19,885 nucleotides of DNA from NCBI GenBank assembly GCA_043767025.1, contig JAYUHK010000176.1, forward strand, positions 1-19,885, given 5' to 3'. Below, piece after piece: positions 1 through 8,011 of the stretch (position 1 is the stretch's first letter; every line of letters begins with the position of its first letter). Both the position numbers and the translations under genes were made by a program. Source of the stretch: JAYUHK01 sp043767025. Its GTDB lineage: Bacteria; Bacteroidota; Bacteroidia; Chitinophagales; Saprospiraceae. The notes under the pieces are model-generated. The model had not been told where the DNA came from and did no database searches. It was given only the letters and a program-made list of their open reading frames with translations.

Positions 1-181
1 ACTCGTCGGCTCCGCCAGACTTCAAACAGTTTTCGCTTCGCCAGACGATATTTTTGCAAAAACTTGAATTTCTACAAGGCACGTCTGAAAATACAGTAAC
101 ATCAAATAAAATGCTGCCTGAAATTTTAGTAAAAAAATATTTCGTGTAACATGAGTTATGTAACATCAGTAATTAACGAAC

Positions 182-221
182 AAAAAAAAGTCGCTACCAA
201 AATTTTGGTAGCGACTTTTTT
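182..221 (-). terminator. Rho-independent terminator of pnp (bidirectional)
   Basis: A near-perfect palindrome with stem AAGTCGCTACC / GGTAGCGACTT around an AAAATTTT centre, flanked by A and T runs, so it can work in both directions. It ends only a few bases beyond the pnp stop codon at 228, so it is the pnp terminator. It could also terminate any plus-strand gene entering from the left; a weak open frame ends at 149. Confidence 0.9.
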
Positions 222-227
222 GTATTT

Positions 228-2543
228 CTATCGGTAGTCACGTCTTGGCGGACGGTCATCGCCGCCGCGACGGTCATCTCTGCGGTCGCCGCCGCCGCCA
301 CGATTGTAGCCGCCGCCACCGCCTTCGCGATTGCCGCCGCCACCACCGCGATTTTCACGGTTGTAGCCGCCGCCGCCTTCCCGGTTGCCGCCGCCATTTT
401 CGCGACCTTCGCCTTCCTCTGGTGGGGGCAAAGTGGCTTTGCGAGAAAGACGCATTTTGCCTGTTTTTTTGTCTATTTCTACGAGCATTACTTTGATTTC
501 GTCGCCTTCTTTGAGCGCGTCTTCTACTCTTTCTATCCGTGAGTGAGAGATTTCAGAAACGTGGAGCAAGCCACTTTTTCCTGCAAAATCCACAAATGCG
601 CCGTAGGGCTGGATAGAAGCTACGCGAGCGGTATAGATTTCGCCGACTGTTGGGGTAAATGTAATGGCATTGACACGCGCCAAAGCTGCGTCGAGTGCGG
701 CTTTGCTGGTACCAAAAATATTGACGTGTCCTTTGTCTTCGACTTCTGTGATGTTGATGGTCGTACCTGTTTCGCGTTGGATTTCTTGAATAATACTTCC
801 GCCGGGTCCGATGACAGCACCGATGTAGCTTTTTTCGATAATCACTTCCACGATTCGTGGTGCGTGCGGTTTGAGGTCAGTTTCAGGTGCGGAGATGGTT
901 TCCGCCATTTTTCCCAAAATATGGATTCGTCCGCGACGTGCTTGTTCGAGTGCTTGTTCGAGCAGTTCGTAGGGCATTCCATCTACTTTGATGTCCATTT
1001 GGCAGCCACAGATGCCTTTTTCGGTACCTGTGATTTTGAAATCCATATCGCCGAGTGCATCTTCATCGCCGAGAATATCTGAAAGTATAGCATTTTTTCC
1101 CGCTTCGGAAATCAAACCCATTGCGATACCCGAAACAGCAGCACGAAGTGGAACTCCGCCGTCCATCAACGCCATAGAGCCTGCGCAAACGGTCGCCATC
1201 GAAGACGAGCCGTTGGACTCCAAAATATCGGATACCAAACGAATGGTGTATGGAAAATCTGACGGCATCAATTTTTTGAGGGAGCGTCCCGCAAGGTTGG
1301 CGTGACCGACTTCTCTGCGTCCCGGACCGCGCGACGGGCGCGCTTCGCCGACCGAGAACGGTGGAAAATTATAGTGCAGCAAGAATTTTTCGTGACCAAG
1401 TTCTTGTGCAGTGTCTATCATTGCTTGGTCGAGTTTCGTGCCGAGCGTGAGAGAAGTCAGGGATTGAGTTTCGCCGCGATTGAAGATAGCCGAGCCGTGA
1501 GTGGTGGGCAAATAACCTACTTCTGACCAAATCGGGCGCACTTCGTCGAGTTTGCGACCGTCCAAACGGATATGTTCGTTCAGAATGACGTTACGGATAA
1601 ATTTTTTCTTGGATTTTTCGTAGTAGCGGCTGATGTGTTCGCTATTTTCGGACGCAAAGTCTGCTCCGTGCGCTTCGATTAAGTGTGCTTTAAGCTCGTC
1701 TTTTATTGCTTTCAAGCGATTTTTACGGGCATTTTTGTCGGACGCGCTGCGCGCCATTTCTTTTACGGGTTGCTCCATAAATTTTTCGACTGCTGCTTTC
1801 AAATCGTCTTTTTCTTGTACGGGTTCGATTTTTCGCTTGTTGAGTGCTTTTTCTCCGACCAAGTTGGCGAGTGCGAGCTGGGCGTTGCACTGTACTTTGA
1901 TGGCTTCGTGAGCGATTTTGATGGCTTCGATGAGGTCTTTTTCTTGACACTCATCGGCTTCGCCTTCCACCATCATTATGTCTTGCAAAGTAGCGGCTAC
2001 GATAATGTCCAAATCTGCGGTTTTGAGGGCAGCTCTGTCGGGATTGACGACAAAAACGCCGTTGATGCGCGCCACTCTGACCTCCGAAATCGGTCCTGCA
2101 AACGGAATATCGGACACTGCAAGTGCCGCCGAAGCTGCCAAGCCGACCAAAGCGTCGGGCATTGCGTCTTTTTCTACCGAAATCAAGTTGATGATTACTT
2201 GAGTTTCGTTCATATAATCGTCTGGAAAAAGTGGGCGAATGGCTCTATCGACCAATCTCGAAATCAGGATTTCGTAGTCGGAGAGTTTAGTTTCGCGGCG
2301 AAAAAAGTTGCCCGGAATCCGTCCTGCGGCTGCGAATTTTTCTTGATAATCCACTGAAAGGGGAAAAAATGACTGTCCCTCTTTTTTTTCATGCGCCGAA
2401 ACGACGGTGGCAAGAATCATCGTATCGCCCAAGCGCACCATCACAGAGCCGTCGGCTTGCGTAGCCAACTTGCCTGTTTCGAGCGTTACTTTCCGTCCAT
2501 CGGGCAGATGAAAGGAAGTACTGATAGGAATTTGTAATCCCAT
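228..2543 (-). CDS. pnp: Polyribonucleotide nucleotidyltransferase (PNPase)
   Basis: Cytoplasmic phosphorolytic 3'-5' exoribonuclease of mRNA decay, normally a homotrimer. The order is the standard one: first RNase PH-like domain (about 1-150, with FFRRE), a helical linker, the second catalytic RNase PH domain (about 315-545, with GRREVGHANLAGRSL and the acidic stretch DEDALGDMDFK), a KH domain with IGPGGS, and an S1 domain near residues 635-705. The ATG at 2543 gives the family-typical start GLQIPIS. At 771 aa it is longer than the usual 700-715, because the last 60 or so residues form a Gly/Arg/Asn/Asp-rich tail resembling RGG-box RNA-binding tails. Tail function is inference. A strong terminator follows directly. 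rpsO lies upstream on the same strand but is separated by its own terminator. Confidence 0.97.
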   Translation of the reverse strand: MGLQIPISTSFHLPDGRKVTLETGKLATQADGSVMVRLGDTMILATVVSAHEKKEGQSFFPLSVDYQEKFAAAGRIPGNFFRRETKLSDYEILISRLVDRAIRPLFPDDYMNETQVIINLISVEKDAMPDALVGLAASAALAVSDIPFAGPISEVRVARINGVFVVNPDRAALKTADLDIIVAATLQDIMMVEGEADECQEKDLIEAIKIAHEAIKVQCNAQLALANLVGEKALNKRKIEPVQEKDDLKAAVEKFMEQPVKEMARSASDKNARKNRLKAIKDELKAHLIEAHGADFASENSEHISRYYEKSKKKFIRNVILNEHIRLDGRKLDEVRPIWSEVGYLPTTHGSAIFNRGETQSLTSLTLGTKLDQAMIDTAQELGHEKFLLHYNFPPFSVGEARPSRGPGRREVGHANLAGRSLKKLMPSDFPYTIRLVSDILESNGSSSMATVCAGSMALMDGGVPLRAAVSGIAMGLISEAGKNAILSDILGDEDALGDMDFKITGTEKGICGCQMDIKVDGMPYELLEQALEQARRGRIHILGKMAETISAPETDLKPHAPRIVEVIIEKSYIGAVIGPGGSIIQEIQRETGTTINITEVEDKGHVNIFGTSKAALDAALARVNAITFTPTVGEIYTARVASIQPYGAFVDFAGKSGLLHVSEISHSRIERVEDALKEGDEIKVMLVEIDKKTGKMRLSRKATLPPPEEGEGRENGGGNREGGGGYNRENRGGGGGNREGGGGGYNRGGGGDRRDDRRGGDDRPPRRDYR

Positions 2544-2797
2544 AAATATAGTATTATTTTATTTTTAAAGTAACTGAATATCAACCTATTGTATTAAAAA
2601 TACTGGCGACAAAGGAAGTGAAAAGACGGGAAAGAGAAACTGCTTGTTTTTGCCGACAAAGAGCGGCGCAGCAGGAAGTTACTTGATTTTTTAGTGCCAA
2701 TCGAAATTGGTTATTTCTGGGGGTTAAGTTTTTTTACCGCTATCTGTCTTATCTTTTTCGCTCGTCCGATTTTTTTTCGGAACTAATTTTAAAAAAT
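2544..2797. other. pnp upstream region, no gene seen
   Basis: Non-coding DNA between the rpsO terminator and the pnp start. It should hold the pnp promoter, but I see no clear TAnnTTTG box in the minus orientation. A short hairpin CCAAT-CGAA-ATTGG lies at 2697-2710, with no T run. It could be part of a pnp leader, but nothing shows this. Confidence 0.4.
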
Positions 2798-2841
2798 AAA
2801 AAGCAACACTGCGGAAGAAATTTCTGCGGTGTTGCTTTTTT
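2798..2841 (-). terminator. Terminator downstream of rpsO
   Basis: Stem AAAAAGCAACAC / GTGTTGCTTTTT around a loop with further partial pairing, flanked by A-rich and T-rich ends. It lies a few bases past the rpsO stop on the minus strand and is strong enough to separate rpsO from pnp. Confidence 0.88.
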
Positions 2842-2850
2842 ATTTTGTTG

Positions 2851-3126
2851 TTATTTACGGAGATTTAATTTCTCCAATAATTGACGATATTTTACGATGT
2901 CTTTTGCTGCAACGTATTTGAGCAATTTTTTACGCTGGCTCACCAAAGTAAGCAGCGTGCGCTTGCAAGAAAAATCTTTTGCATTGCGGTTCAAATGCTC
3001 GGACAAGCCTTTGATTTTGTGCGTAATAAGTGCAACTTGGGCTGCCGTAGAGCCTGTGTTGGCGGCATCGCCACCGTACTCTGCTACGATAGCTTGAGTC
3101 TGTTCTTTTGTTAAATAATTAGCCAT
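2851..3126 (-). CDS. rpsO: 30S ribosomal protein S15
   Basis: Small-subunit ribosomal protein that binds the central domain of 16S rRNA early in assembly. The 91-aa length is close to the usual 89. The conserved pattern is present: the region AAQVALITHKIKGLSEHLN, the SH/D-containing segment before KRTLLTLVSQRKKLLKYV, and a C-terminal RQLLEKLNLRK. The ATG at 3126 is the only sensible start. Order rpsO then pnp is the classic bacterial order, but a terminator lies between them here. A TATCTTTG promoter box sits about 60 nt upstream, which leaves a leader of some 50 nt that could carry an S15 autoregulatory site; I cannot define one. Confidence 0.97.
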   Translation of the reverse strand: MANYLTKEQTQAIVAEYGGDAANTGSTAAQVALITHKIKGLSEHLNRNAKDFSCKRTLLTLVSQRKKLLKYVAAKDIVKYRQLLEKLNLRK

Positions 3127-3184
3127 TTTTTTTAAAAATTAATTGGTTACCAATGGTGATTGCTGTGAATCATGTATAGCGGCG

Positions 3185-3192
3185 CAAAGATA
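3185..3192 (-). promoter_or_regulatory. Bacteroidota -7 box for rpsO
   Basis: Plus-strand CAAAGATA reads TATCTTTG on the minus strand, an exact match to the Bacteroidota consensus TAnnTTTG. It lies about 60 nt upstream of the rpsO ATG. No clear -33 TTG is visible. Confidence 0.6.
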
Positions 3193-3239
3193 TGTTTTTT
3201 TATCGGAATAAAAAAATAGCGGCGACTTTATTTTATGCG

Positions 3240-3247
3240 TATCTTTG
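3240..3247 (+). promoter_or_regulatory. Bacteroidota -7 box for the DUF6495-like gene
   Basis: TATCTTTG on the plus strand, about 30 nt before the ATG at 3276, giving a leader of some 20-25 nt. It is divergent from the rpsO box 50 bp away. Confidence 0.6.
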
Positions 3248-3275
3248 AAAAAAAATTTATCGGAACGGACGAATT

Positions 3276-3734
3276 ATGAAATACAGACTTTTGAGCCTCG
3301 AAGAATTGGAGACACTGACTCCCGAATTTGTTAATTTTCTGTCTGCCCACGGGATAGTGGGGGAGGACTGGGCAAAAATAAAGGCGAAAGACGCGGCTCG
3401 GACGGCGGAGTTTTTGGAGCTTTTCAGCGATATGGTGTTAGAAAAAGCACTACAAAATATTCAGTTCTTGGAGTTTCGGCTGCCTTCGGAGTTGAAATTA
3501 TTTCAATGCGGGGCGGAGGAAATAGATTTGATTGGCATTTCGGTATCCGAACAAAGTTTTGATTTTTTGCAAAATAATCTATCCGATTTAGCAAAAATAC
3601 CTTCCGACCAAATAAAAATCTTGCGAATTTCCAAAAAGTACAGCCAGCCGCGCGAGTCCGAAATATTTGCGATGCTCGGCTGGGGCTGCACGATTGCGCA
3701 GCGCAACGTTTTTGAGCGGGTGGAGGGGCTGTGA
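3276..3734 (+). CDS. Conserved Bacteroidota protein, DUF6495-like
   Basis: A 152-aa soluble protein with no signal peptide or membrane segment. The opening MKYRLLSLEELETLTPEFVNFL, followed by a GI..EDWAKIK segment, a helical stretch with FSDMVLEKALQNIQFLEFR and a later LIGISVSEQSFDF, matches from memory a conserved family of unknown function (DUF6495) in Flavobacteriia and related groups. No catalytic residues are evident. It has its own TATCTTTG promoter box, runs divergently from rpsO, and is followed by 150 bp of AT-rich DNA before the convergent WG-repeat gene. The function is unknown; the family name is a recollection rather than a search result. Confidence 0.8.
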   Translation: MKYRLLSLEELETLTPEFVNFLSAHGIVGEDWAKIKAKDAARTAEFLELFSDMVLEKALQNIQFLEFRLPSELKLFQCGAEEIDLIGISVSEQSFDFLQNNLSDLAKIPSDQIKILRISKKYSQPRESEIFAMLGWGCTIAQRNVFERVEGL

Positions 3735-3886
3735 TGTGTGGGCGTGAGGGTGATTTCTATTGTTTTTGGAAAACATATTTTTTGGAAAATTTTGGAAAAA
3801 AAACGAAAATGTGTGATAAAAATCGGCTCTGTGAGTGGATAAATAATTACTTTTGTGGCTGAACCAGATGAGGAGTTTGAATGATT

Positions 3887-4588
3887 TTATAGTTCCAATA
3901 CCGTAGTTCCAAACTCATCAATTATGATTTTCGTATTATTAAATTGAGTTGCCAGCGCAAAACCGTTATAAAACGGCTCGAGGGTCAAAAATCTACTGCT
4001 GTAAAGTGCATTTCCATTTTTATCTATATGATGCCAACCATTTTCGTCTTTGGCGGTCGCAAAATTTTTGTGAAAAATACCCAAATCCAAAAAAGATTTT
4101 GAATTTATAAGCCTTCCTTTTTTGTCAATGTGTCGAAATAAGCCGTCGGTTGATTTTGCGCAAGCAAAGCCATCTTTAAAGTCGCCGCAATACAAAAAGT
4201 GCTGCGGATAAACGTTGTTTCCGTCGAGGTCGATATGAAAATAATTGTTGTGTTTATCGCGAACCGTACAAAGATTTTCTTGAAAATTCCCTGTCCATGT
4301 GTAGCTATTCGAGTATGCCTTCGCGCCGTTTTGCGTGAGGTGAAACCAGTCGCCGCCTTGTATGACTGCCGCACGAGAATCATAAAACCCGAAAGTTCGG
4401 GCGTACCGTTCGGGGTAAAGCGCGTTGCCGAAAGTATCGATATGATAGCTGCCGCTTTCGTCCGTGACGGGTGCTAATCCGGGAGCATGAAATTTTAGGA
4501 CTTCAATAAATTTTTTATTGAAAACGGGCGCGCCGTCCATCAAAAAATGCGTGCCGTCTGCCGCCGTTTTTAGTTGTTGCCAATTCAT
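3887..4588 (-). CDS. WG-repeat (KWG-type) protein
   Basis: A 233-aa protein built from five or six repeats of about 35-37 residues. Each carries a core like W/Y-F/H-H-I-D-x-x-G-N-x-x-Y followed by F and G-[F/N]-A (for example GSYHIDTFGNALY, NYFHIDLDGNNVY, GWHHIDKNGNALY). This is the pattern of WG/KWG repeats, thought to fold into beta-propeller-like structures and to act in binding. There is no signal peptide, so it is probably cytoplasmic. Its ATG overlaps the stop of the upstream methyltransferase as ATGA (4 nt), so translation is likely coupled. It is the last gene of the minus-strand operon 9284-3887. A specificity or scaffold role for the enzymes upstream is inference. No clear hairpin terminator follows; TTTTGGAAAA occurs three times in the 3755-3800 region. 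Confidence 0.82.
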   Translation of the reverse strand: MNWQQLKTAADGTHFLMDGAPVFNKKFIEVLKFHAPGLAPVTDESGSYHIDTFGNALYPERYARTFGFYDSRAAVIQGGDWFHLTQNGAKAYSNSYTWTGNFQENLCTVRDKHNNYFHIDLDGNNVYPQHFLYCGDFKDGFACAKSTDGLFRHIDKKGRLINSKSFLDLGIFHKNFATAKDENGWHHIDKNGNALYSSRFLTLEPFYNGFALATQFNNTKIIIDEFGTTVLEL

Positions 4589-5544
4589 TTTTTAAAAATT
4601 AAGATAATTTGTAAATCGTTCAATTTCAACTCGTTACGGTACTCAAAGCCTACGCTTTCGCACAATGAAATATATTGTACGGAGGTTCGCTCAAAACTTT
4701 CGCACATTACCGACATATTCAAGGAGAGCAAAGATAGATTGGTACTTATCTTATCGGCGCAATTTTCAATCACATATAGAGTACCGTTTTGCGGTAACGC
4801 GGCGAAGCAGTTTTGGAGTATTAAAGTTGCTTTTTCGTCGTCCCAATCATGCAAAATTCGGCATAAAAGTAAGGCATCACATTTTAGTGGAATCTGCTTA
4901 AAGAAACTTCCCGAGATTTTTTCAATCGTATTGTCTATCACATTTTTTATTACTTCTGGTAAATCAAACAAAACGCACCTCAAGGCTGGATTGCATTCCT
5001 TTACCTGTATAATTAATGCTCCGTGTCCTCCCCCAATATCCAATACAATTTTATGTTTTGAAAAATCAATCACCTTTACAATATCTTTATAGTCATCTCT
5101 GGCATATTCATTCATTGCCTTTTGATAATTATCCAACTTTTCTTTATTTTCGTTCAAATACTCAAAATAAGGTTTTTTATACCTTGCTTCAAAAGAGCTT
5201 TTGCCTGTCGCGATAGTAAAATCGAGCATTTGCCATGCGTCTATATGTTCGCCGCTCCAATTCATACAAGCGAATTTGAGGCTATCGGGATTTTTTTGGG
5301 TCAGTAAAATAGATAATTCGTTGATAAAATAGAGCTTATTTTTTTGTTCCAAAAAACCAATATCGACCAAAGATTGCAAGAGCAGCTCCAATTTCGGTGC
5401 GTTCAAATTTAGCAAATTTGCCAATATTTCAACAGATTTTGGCGTGTCCAAATTATCAAAAATATCAAGTTTGCAAGCCGCATTGACCGCCATATATTTC
5501 CAATGCTCGGTAAAAAATGCTTTGAGTTTTGTTGAGTTATCCAT
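4585..5544 (-). CDS. SAM-dependent O-methyltransferase (class-2/COMT-like)
   Basis: 319 aa. An N-terminal winged-helix dimerisation domain (about 10-85, with AACKLDIFDNL and LLLQSLVDIGFLE) is followed by a Rossmann methyltransferase domain. That domain has the SAM-binding motif VLDIGGGHG at about 167-175, an acidic loop LFDLPEV near 192-198, and ILHDWDDEKA near 232-243, where the His is the catalytic base in the family. This architecture fits O-methyltransferases of small molecules or natural products rather than rRNA or DNA enzymes. It starts 8 nt inside the nucleotidyltransferase-phosphatase gene and overlaps the WG gene by 4 nt, so it belongs to the same operon. The substrate is unknown. 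GC content is lower than in the genes at the head of the operon. Confidence 0.85.
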   Translation of the reverse strand: MDNSTKLKAFFTEHWKYMAVNAACKLDIFDNLDTPKSVEILANLLNLNAPKLELLLQSLVDIGFLEQKNKLYFINELSILLTQKNPDSLKFACMNWSGEHIDAWQMLDFTIATGKSSFEARYKKPYFEYLNENKEKLDNYQKAMNEYARDDYKDIVKVIDFSKHKIVLDIGGGHGALIIQVKECNPALRCVLFDLPEVIKNVIDNTIEKISGSFFKQIPLKCDALLLCRILHDWDDEKATLILQNCFAALPQNGTLYVIENCADKISTNLSLLSLNMSVMCESFERTSVQYISLCESVGFEYRNELKLNDLQIILIFKK

Positions 5545-6952
5545 TCGTGATTTTTTGTTTTAGTTGCACAATTTGGTTTTCTGTAAGCTCACACGCAAGC
5601 AACAAGCCTTCAACTCCATTTTGTTTTTCAATTATTTCTAATGCAATATCCAAATACTCTTTTCGAGTATCCATTTCTGTTGCCAAATAATCTTCGTATA
5701 CCGTTTCCATATCTGCTCCTGAAAGTAAGTGAAGTATCGAAATAAAAATTCCTGTTCTATCTTTGCCTGCATGACAATGAATTGCGGTAGCGTTTTTTTC
5801 TTCTAAAATAGCTTCTATGGCTTGTTTGATGTAAATTTTACATTCCAAAGTAAAAAAACGGTAAGCAATCTCAATATTTGTGCCTTGATGGTGCGTCGTT
5901 TGAAACTCTATGGATTGATTCCAAGGATTGAATGGTGCATGAACCAAGTTTAACAGTTGCACACTTTTTTCAGTGTAGCCACTTTTAGCAACTTCCCTTT
6001 CTGCTCTCAAATCAATAACCGTTTTTATTTTTTTATCAGTAATAAAATTTTCAAAAAAGTCTTCATTTTGGAATAAAGTCATGGTAGAAGTCCTGAAAAT
6101 TATGCCACTTTTAATTTTTGGATTGTGCTGACTAATATCTCTAAAATTCCATATAAAATCTCTTTTATAAATAGCTTCGCAAAATTTTTGAAGCTCATTC
6201 ATTTTTTCTATCGAAACTAAATTTTTAATAGCAGCATAAAAAAAGTCGAGTAATTTTCGCTTCTGTTCATTAGCTTCGGGTAAAAATAAAGTACCTTTCA
6301 GGTTATAAAAATCATTTTGCTCTTCTTTTGTCAAGACGCCTGCAATCATATTTTTGGGCAAAAAATTAAACTTCGTTTCCCCTTTCGAGAGGTGATTGAG
6401 CTGCACCGCCACATTGAGCGCGATATTATAAAAATAGTAAAAATGATAGCCGTCGCTGCGGCGATGCGCATTAGAACTACTCTCAAACTCGTACACAAAC
6501 TTATCTATCAGGCTCGATATTTCTTTTTCGCCCATGCGTTTTTTCGTGGCGGTGAGGTCTTGCAAATGCTGCAAAGCGTTTTTTGTTTTGTCGAATAAAA
6601 TACTGTCCGCAATATTTTCGGGCGCGATTTCAGAGCCTAAATAATTGCGATTATGCTCGCTTATATTGTGCGCAAAAGCAATTTCTGCCTTTGGCGAATC
6701 GCGAAAATAAAGCACAATTTTGTTTCTCAAATCCACTTTGAGTATCATAAGTAAGGGCTCCGAAAAGTATTTTTCGAGTGCTGCCGTCAAATCATCTACC
6801 TCAAAATCGCTACTCACGACCGTCGCAATATCGATATCGGAGTTTACAGAGGGCGTTTTTCGAGCAAACGAGCCGTACAAAATCGCTGTTTCAATATTAC
6901 TATTCGCCAACAAAATGGATTTTATTTGCGCTATTATTTCAATTTGTTTCAT
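5537..6952 (-). CDS. Nucleotidyltransferase-tyrosine phosphatase fusion protein
   Basis: 471 aa with two catalytic modules. Residues 1 to about 100 form a pol-beta-type nucleotidyltransferase: the GSFARKTPSVNSDIDIA motif (GS at 27-28, Asp39 and Asp41) and a probable third Asp near 74. A helical stretch (about 110-255) resembles the helical domain behind antibiotic-type nucleotidyltransferases. Residues from about 268 match bacterial Y_phosphatase3-type tyrosine phosphatases: NFRDI, KSGIIFRTS, VIDLRAERE, then the C(x)5R signature HCHAGKDRTG with the nucleophilic Cys at about 392. It could add a nucleotide to, and remove phosphate from, the same small molecule or protein; this is inference. It starts 24 nt after the radical SAM stop and overlaps the methyltransferase by 8 nt. 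Base composition drops within the gene near 6300, close to where the phosphatase portion begins. Confidence 0.85.
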   Translation of the reverse strand: MKQIEIIAQIKSILLANSNIETAILYGSFARKTPSVNSDIDIATVVSSDFEVDDLTAALEKYFSEPLLMILKVDLRNKIVLYFRDSPKAEIAFAHNISEHNRNYLGSEIAPENIADSILFDKTKNALQHLQDLTATKKRMGEKEISSLIDKFVYEFESSSNAHRRSDGYHFYYFYNIALNVAVQLNHLSKGETKFNFLPKNMIAGVLTKEEQNDFYNLKGTLFLPEANEQKRKLLDFFYAAIKNLVSIEKMNELQKFCEAIYKRDFIWNFRDISQHNPKIKSGIIFRTSTMTLFQNEDFFENFITDKKIKTVIDLRAEREVAKSGYTEKSVQLLNLVHAPFNPWNQSIEFQTTHHQGTNIEIAYRFFTLECKIYIKQAIEAILEEKNATAIHCHAGKDRTGIFISILHLLSGADMETVYEDYLATEMDTRKEYLDIALEIIEKQNGVEGLLLACELTENQIVQLKQKITNG

Positions 6953-6976
6953 AATTTTTTTATTTTAAAATTGGTT

Positions 6977-8011
6977 TTAGTTTACGATTGGTTTACGCAT
7001 ATTGCAGGTTTGGCAAAGCGGAATATTTTTAAAGTTTTTTAATAATTTTTGGTAATTTTCACTCTCGATGCTTTCCAAAATGGTATTTTGTTCAAAATTA
7101 CCAAAATCGCCTAATCCATTTCGCAGCTCGTCGGGCGCGCAGCAGGGCGATATTTTGCCCGTTGCAGATACCCAAAGTTCCTTATTCAAGAACGGACACT
7201 CGTACTCCAAAGGAATTGCTTCGGTTTCTTGTGGTTTCAATGGAATGATATTCTCGAGCATCACTTGCGCGCCATTCGGCTTGCGGTGCTGTGCTTGGGC
7301 GGCGTAAGCCTGCGCCACATACTCGTTCCATTGCGCTATACTCGCTGCATTTTCACGAAAAGAAAGTGATTTTATTTCGTCAAAATGACTCCAAAGTTGA
7401 TGCCCTTTTACGCGGTCAATATCCAATTCGGCTGCCAGTTTTATAATATCTGCCAATTCGTGCATATTATTTTGCATAAATGTAAGCTGAAAAGTGATGC
7501 GACAATAGTAGCCCGTTTGCGCAAAATAAGCATTGCGGACACGCACAAATTCCTTTACGTTTTCAATCGTTTGCTCAAAATTAAGCCCGAGCATCACTTT
7601 TTGAGCTGTTTCGGAGGTCGCGCCGTTCCACGAAATCTTTACGTCCGTCGTAATCGGTACTATGAGGTGCGCCCATTCGGTCACGGTTTTTTCCGTCGTT
7701 TTCGGAAATGTGCCGTTAGTAGTCAGGTTCATCTTAATATCATATTTGTAGCAAAGTGCCACAAAATGCGCAAAAGGCTTATAAATCAAGGGTTCGCCCA
7801 TCGTAGAAGGGATAATTTCGGTCACGCCCAATGCCTTAGCTTGCTGAAAAATCGGCTCTAACCATTCTTTCGGCATTCGGCGATGCTTGCCGCCCAATTT
7901 TTCTTTGATATAAGTAGAATGCGGGCTATGCTCCTCGCACATCGTACAAGCCAAATTGCAGTCCTCGGGGTTTGTATCTATGGTCAAACGCCAAATATTA
8001 TGATTTTTCAT
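6977..8011 (-). CDS. Radical SAM/SPASM-domain protein
   Basis: 344 aa. The radical SAM cluster motif is DCNLACTMC (Cys18, Cys22, Cys25; CxxxCxxC). It is followed by a partial barrel with STMGEPL in place of GGEP, LTTNGT, and an ISWNGA segment. The C-terminal part carries a SPASM/twitch-like Cys set: CPFLNKELW, then GKISPCCAP, then a final CQTCNMRKP, which would ligate auxiliary Fe-S clusters. SPASM proteins often modify peptides, but others act on sugars or cofactors, and no precursor peptide gene is evident. It starts 14 nt inside the glycosyltransferase gene and is 24 nt from the next gene, so it is co-transcribed. The substrate is unknown. Confidence 0.87.
   Translation of the reverse strand: MKNHNIWRLTIDTNPEDCNLACTMCEEHSPHSTYIKEKLGGKHRRMPKEWLEPIFQQAKALGVTEIIPSTMGEPLIYKPFAHFVALCYKYDIKMNLTTNGTFPKTTEKTVTEWAHLIVPITTDVKISWNGATSETAQKVMLGLNFEQTIENVKEFVRVRNAYFAQTGYYCRITFQLTFMQNNMHELADIIKLAAELDIDRVKGHQLWSHFDEIKSLSFRENAASIAQWNEYVAQAYAAQAQHRKPNGAQVMLENIIPLKPQETEAIPLEYECPFLNKELWVSATGKISPCCAPDELRNGLGDFGNFEQNTILESIESENYQKLLKNFKNIPLCQTCNMRKPIVN

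Noticed and set aside
3..149. Plus-strand frame open from the left edge to a TAA at 147-149
   Set aside because: 48 codons of unremarkable sequence with no recognisable family. It could be a gene end sharing the bidirectional terminator, but openness alone is weak support.
543..1082. Long plus-strand frame antisense to pnp
   Set aside because: It mirrors the codon structure of pnp on the opposite strand, is Cys/Phe-rich and has no family features.
7385..7861. 158-codon plus-strand frame antisense to the radical SAM gene
   Set aside because: It lies wholly inside a gene with clear catalytic motifs, and its translation looks like shadow sequence.
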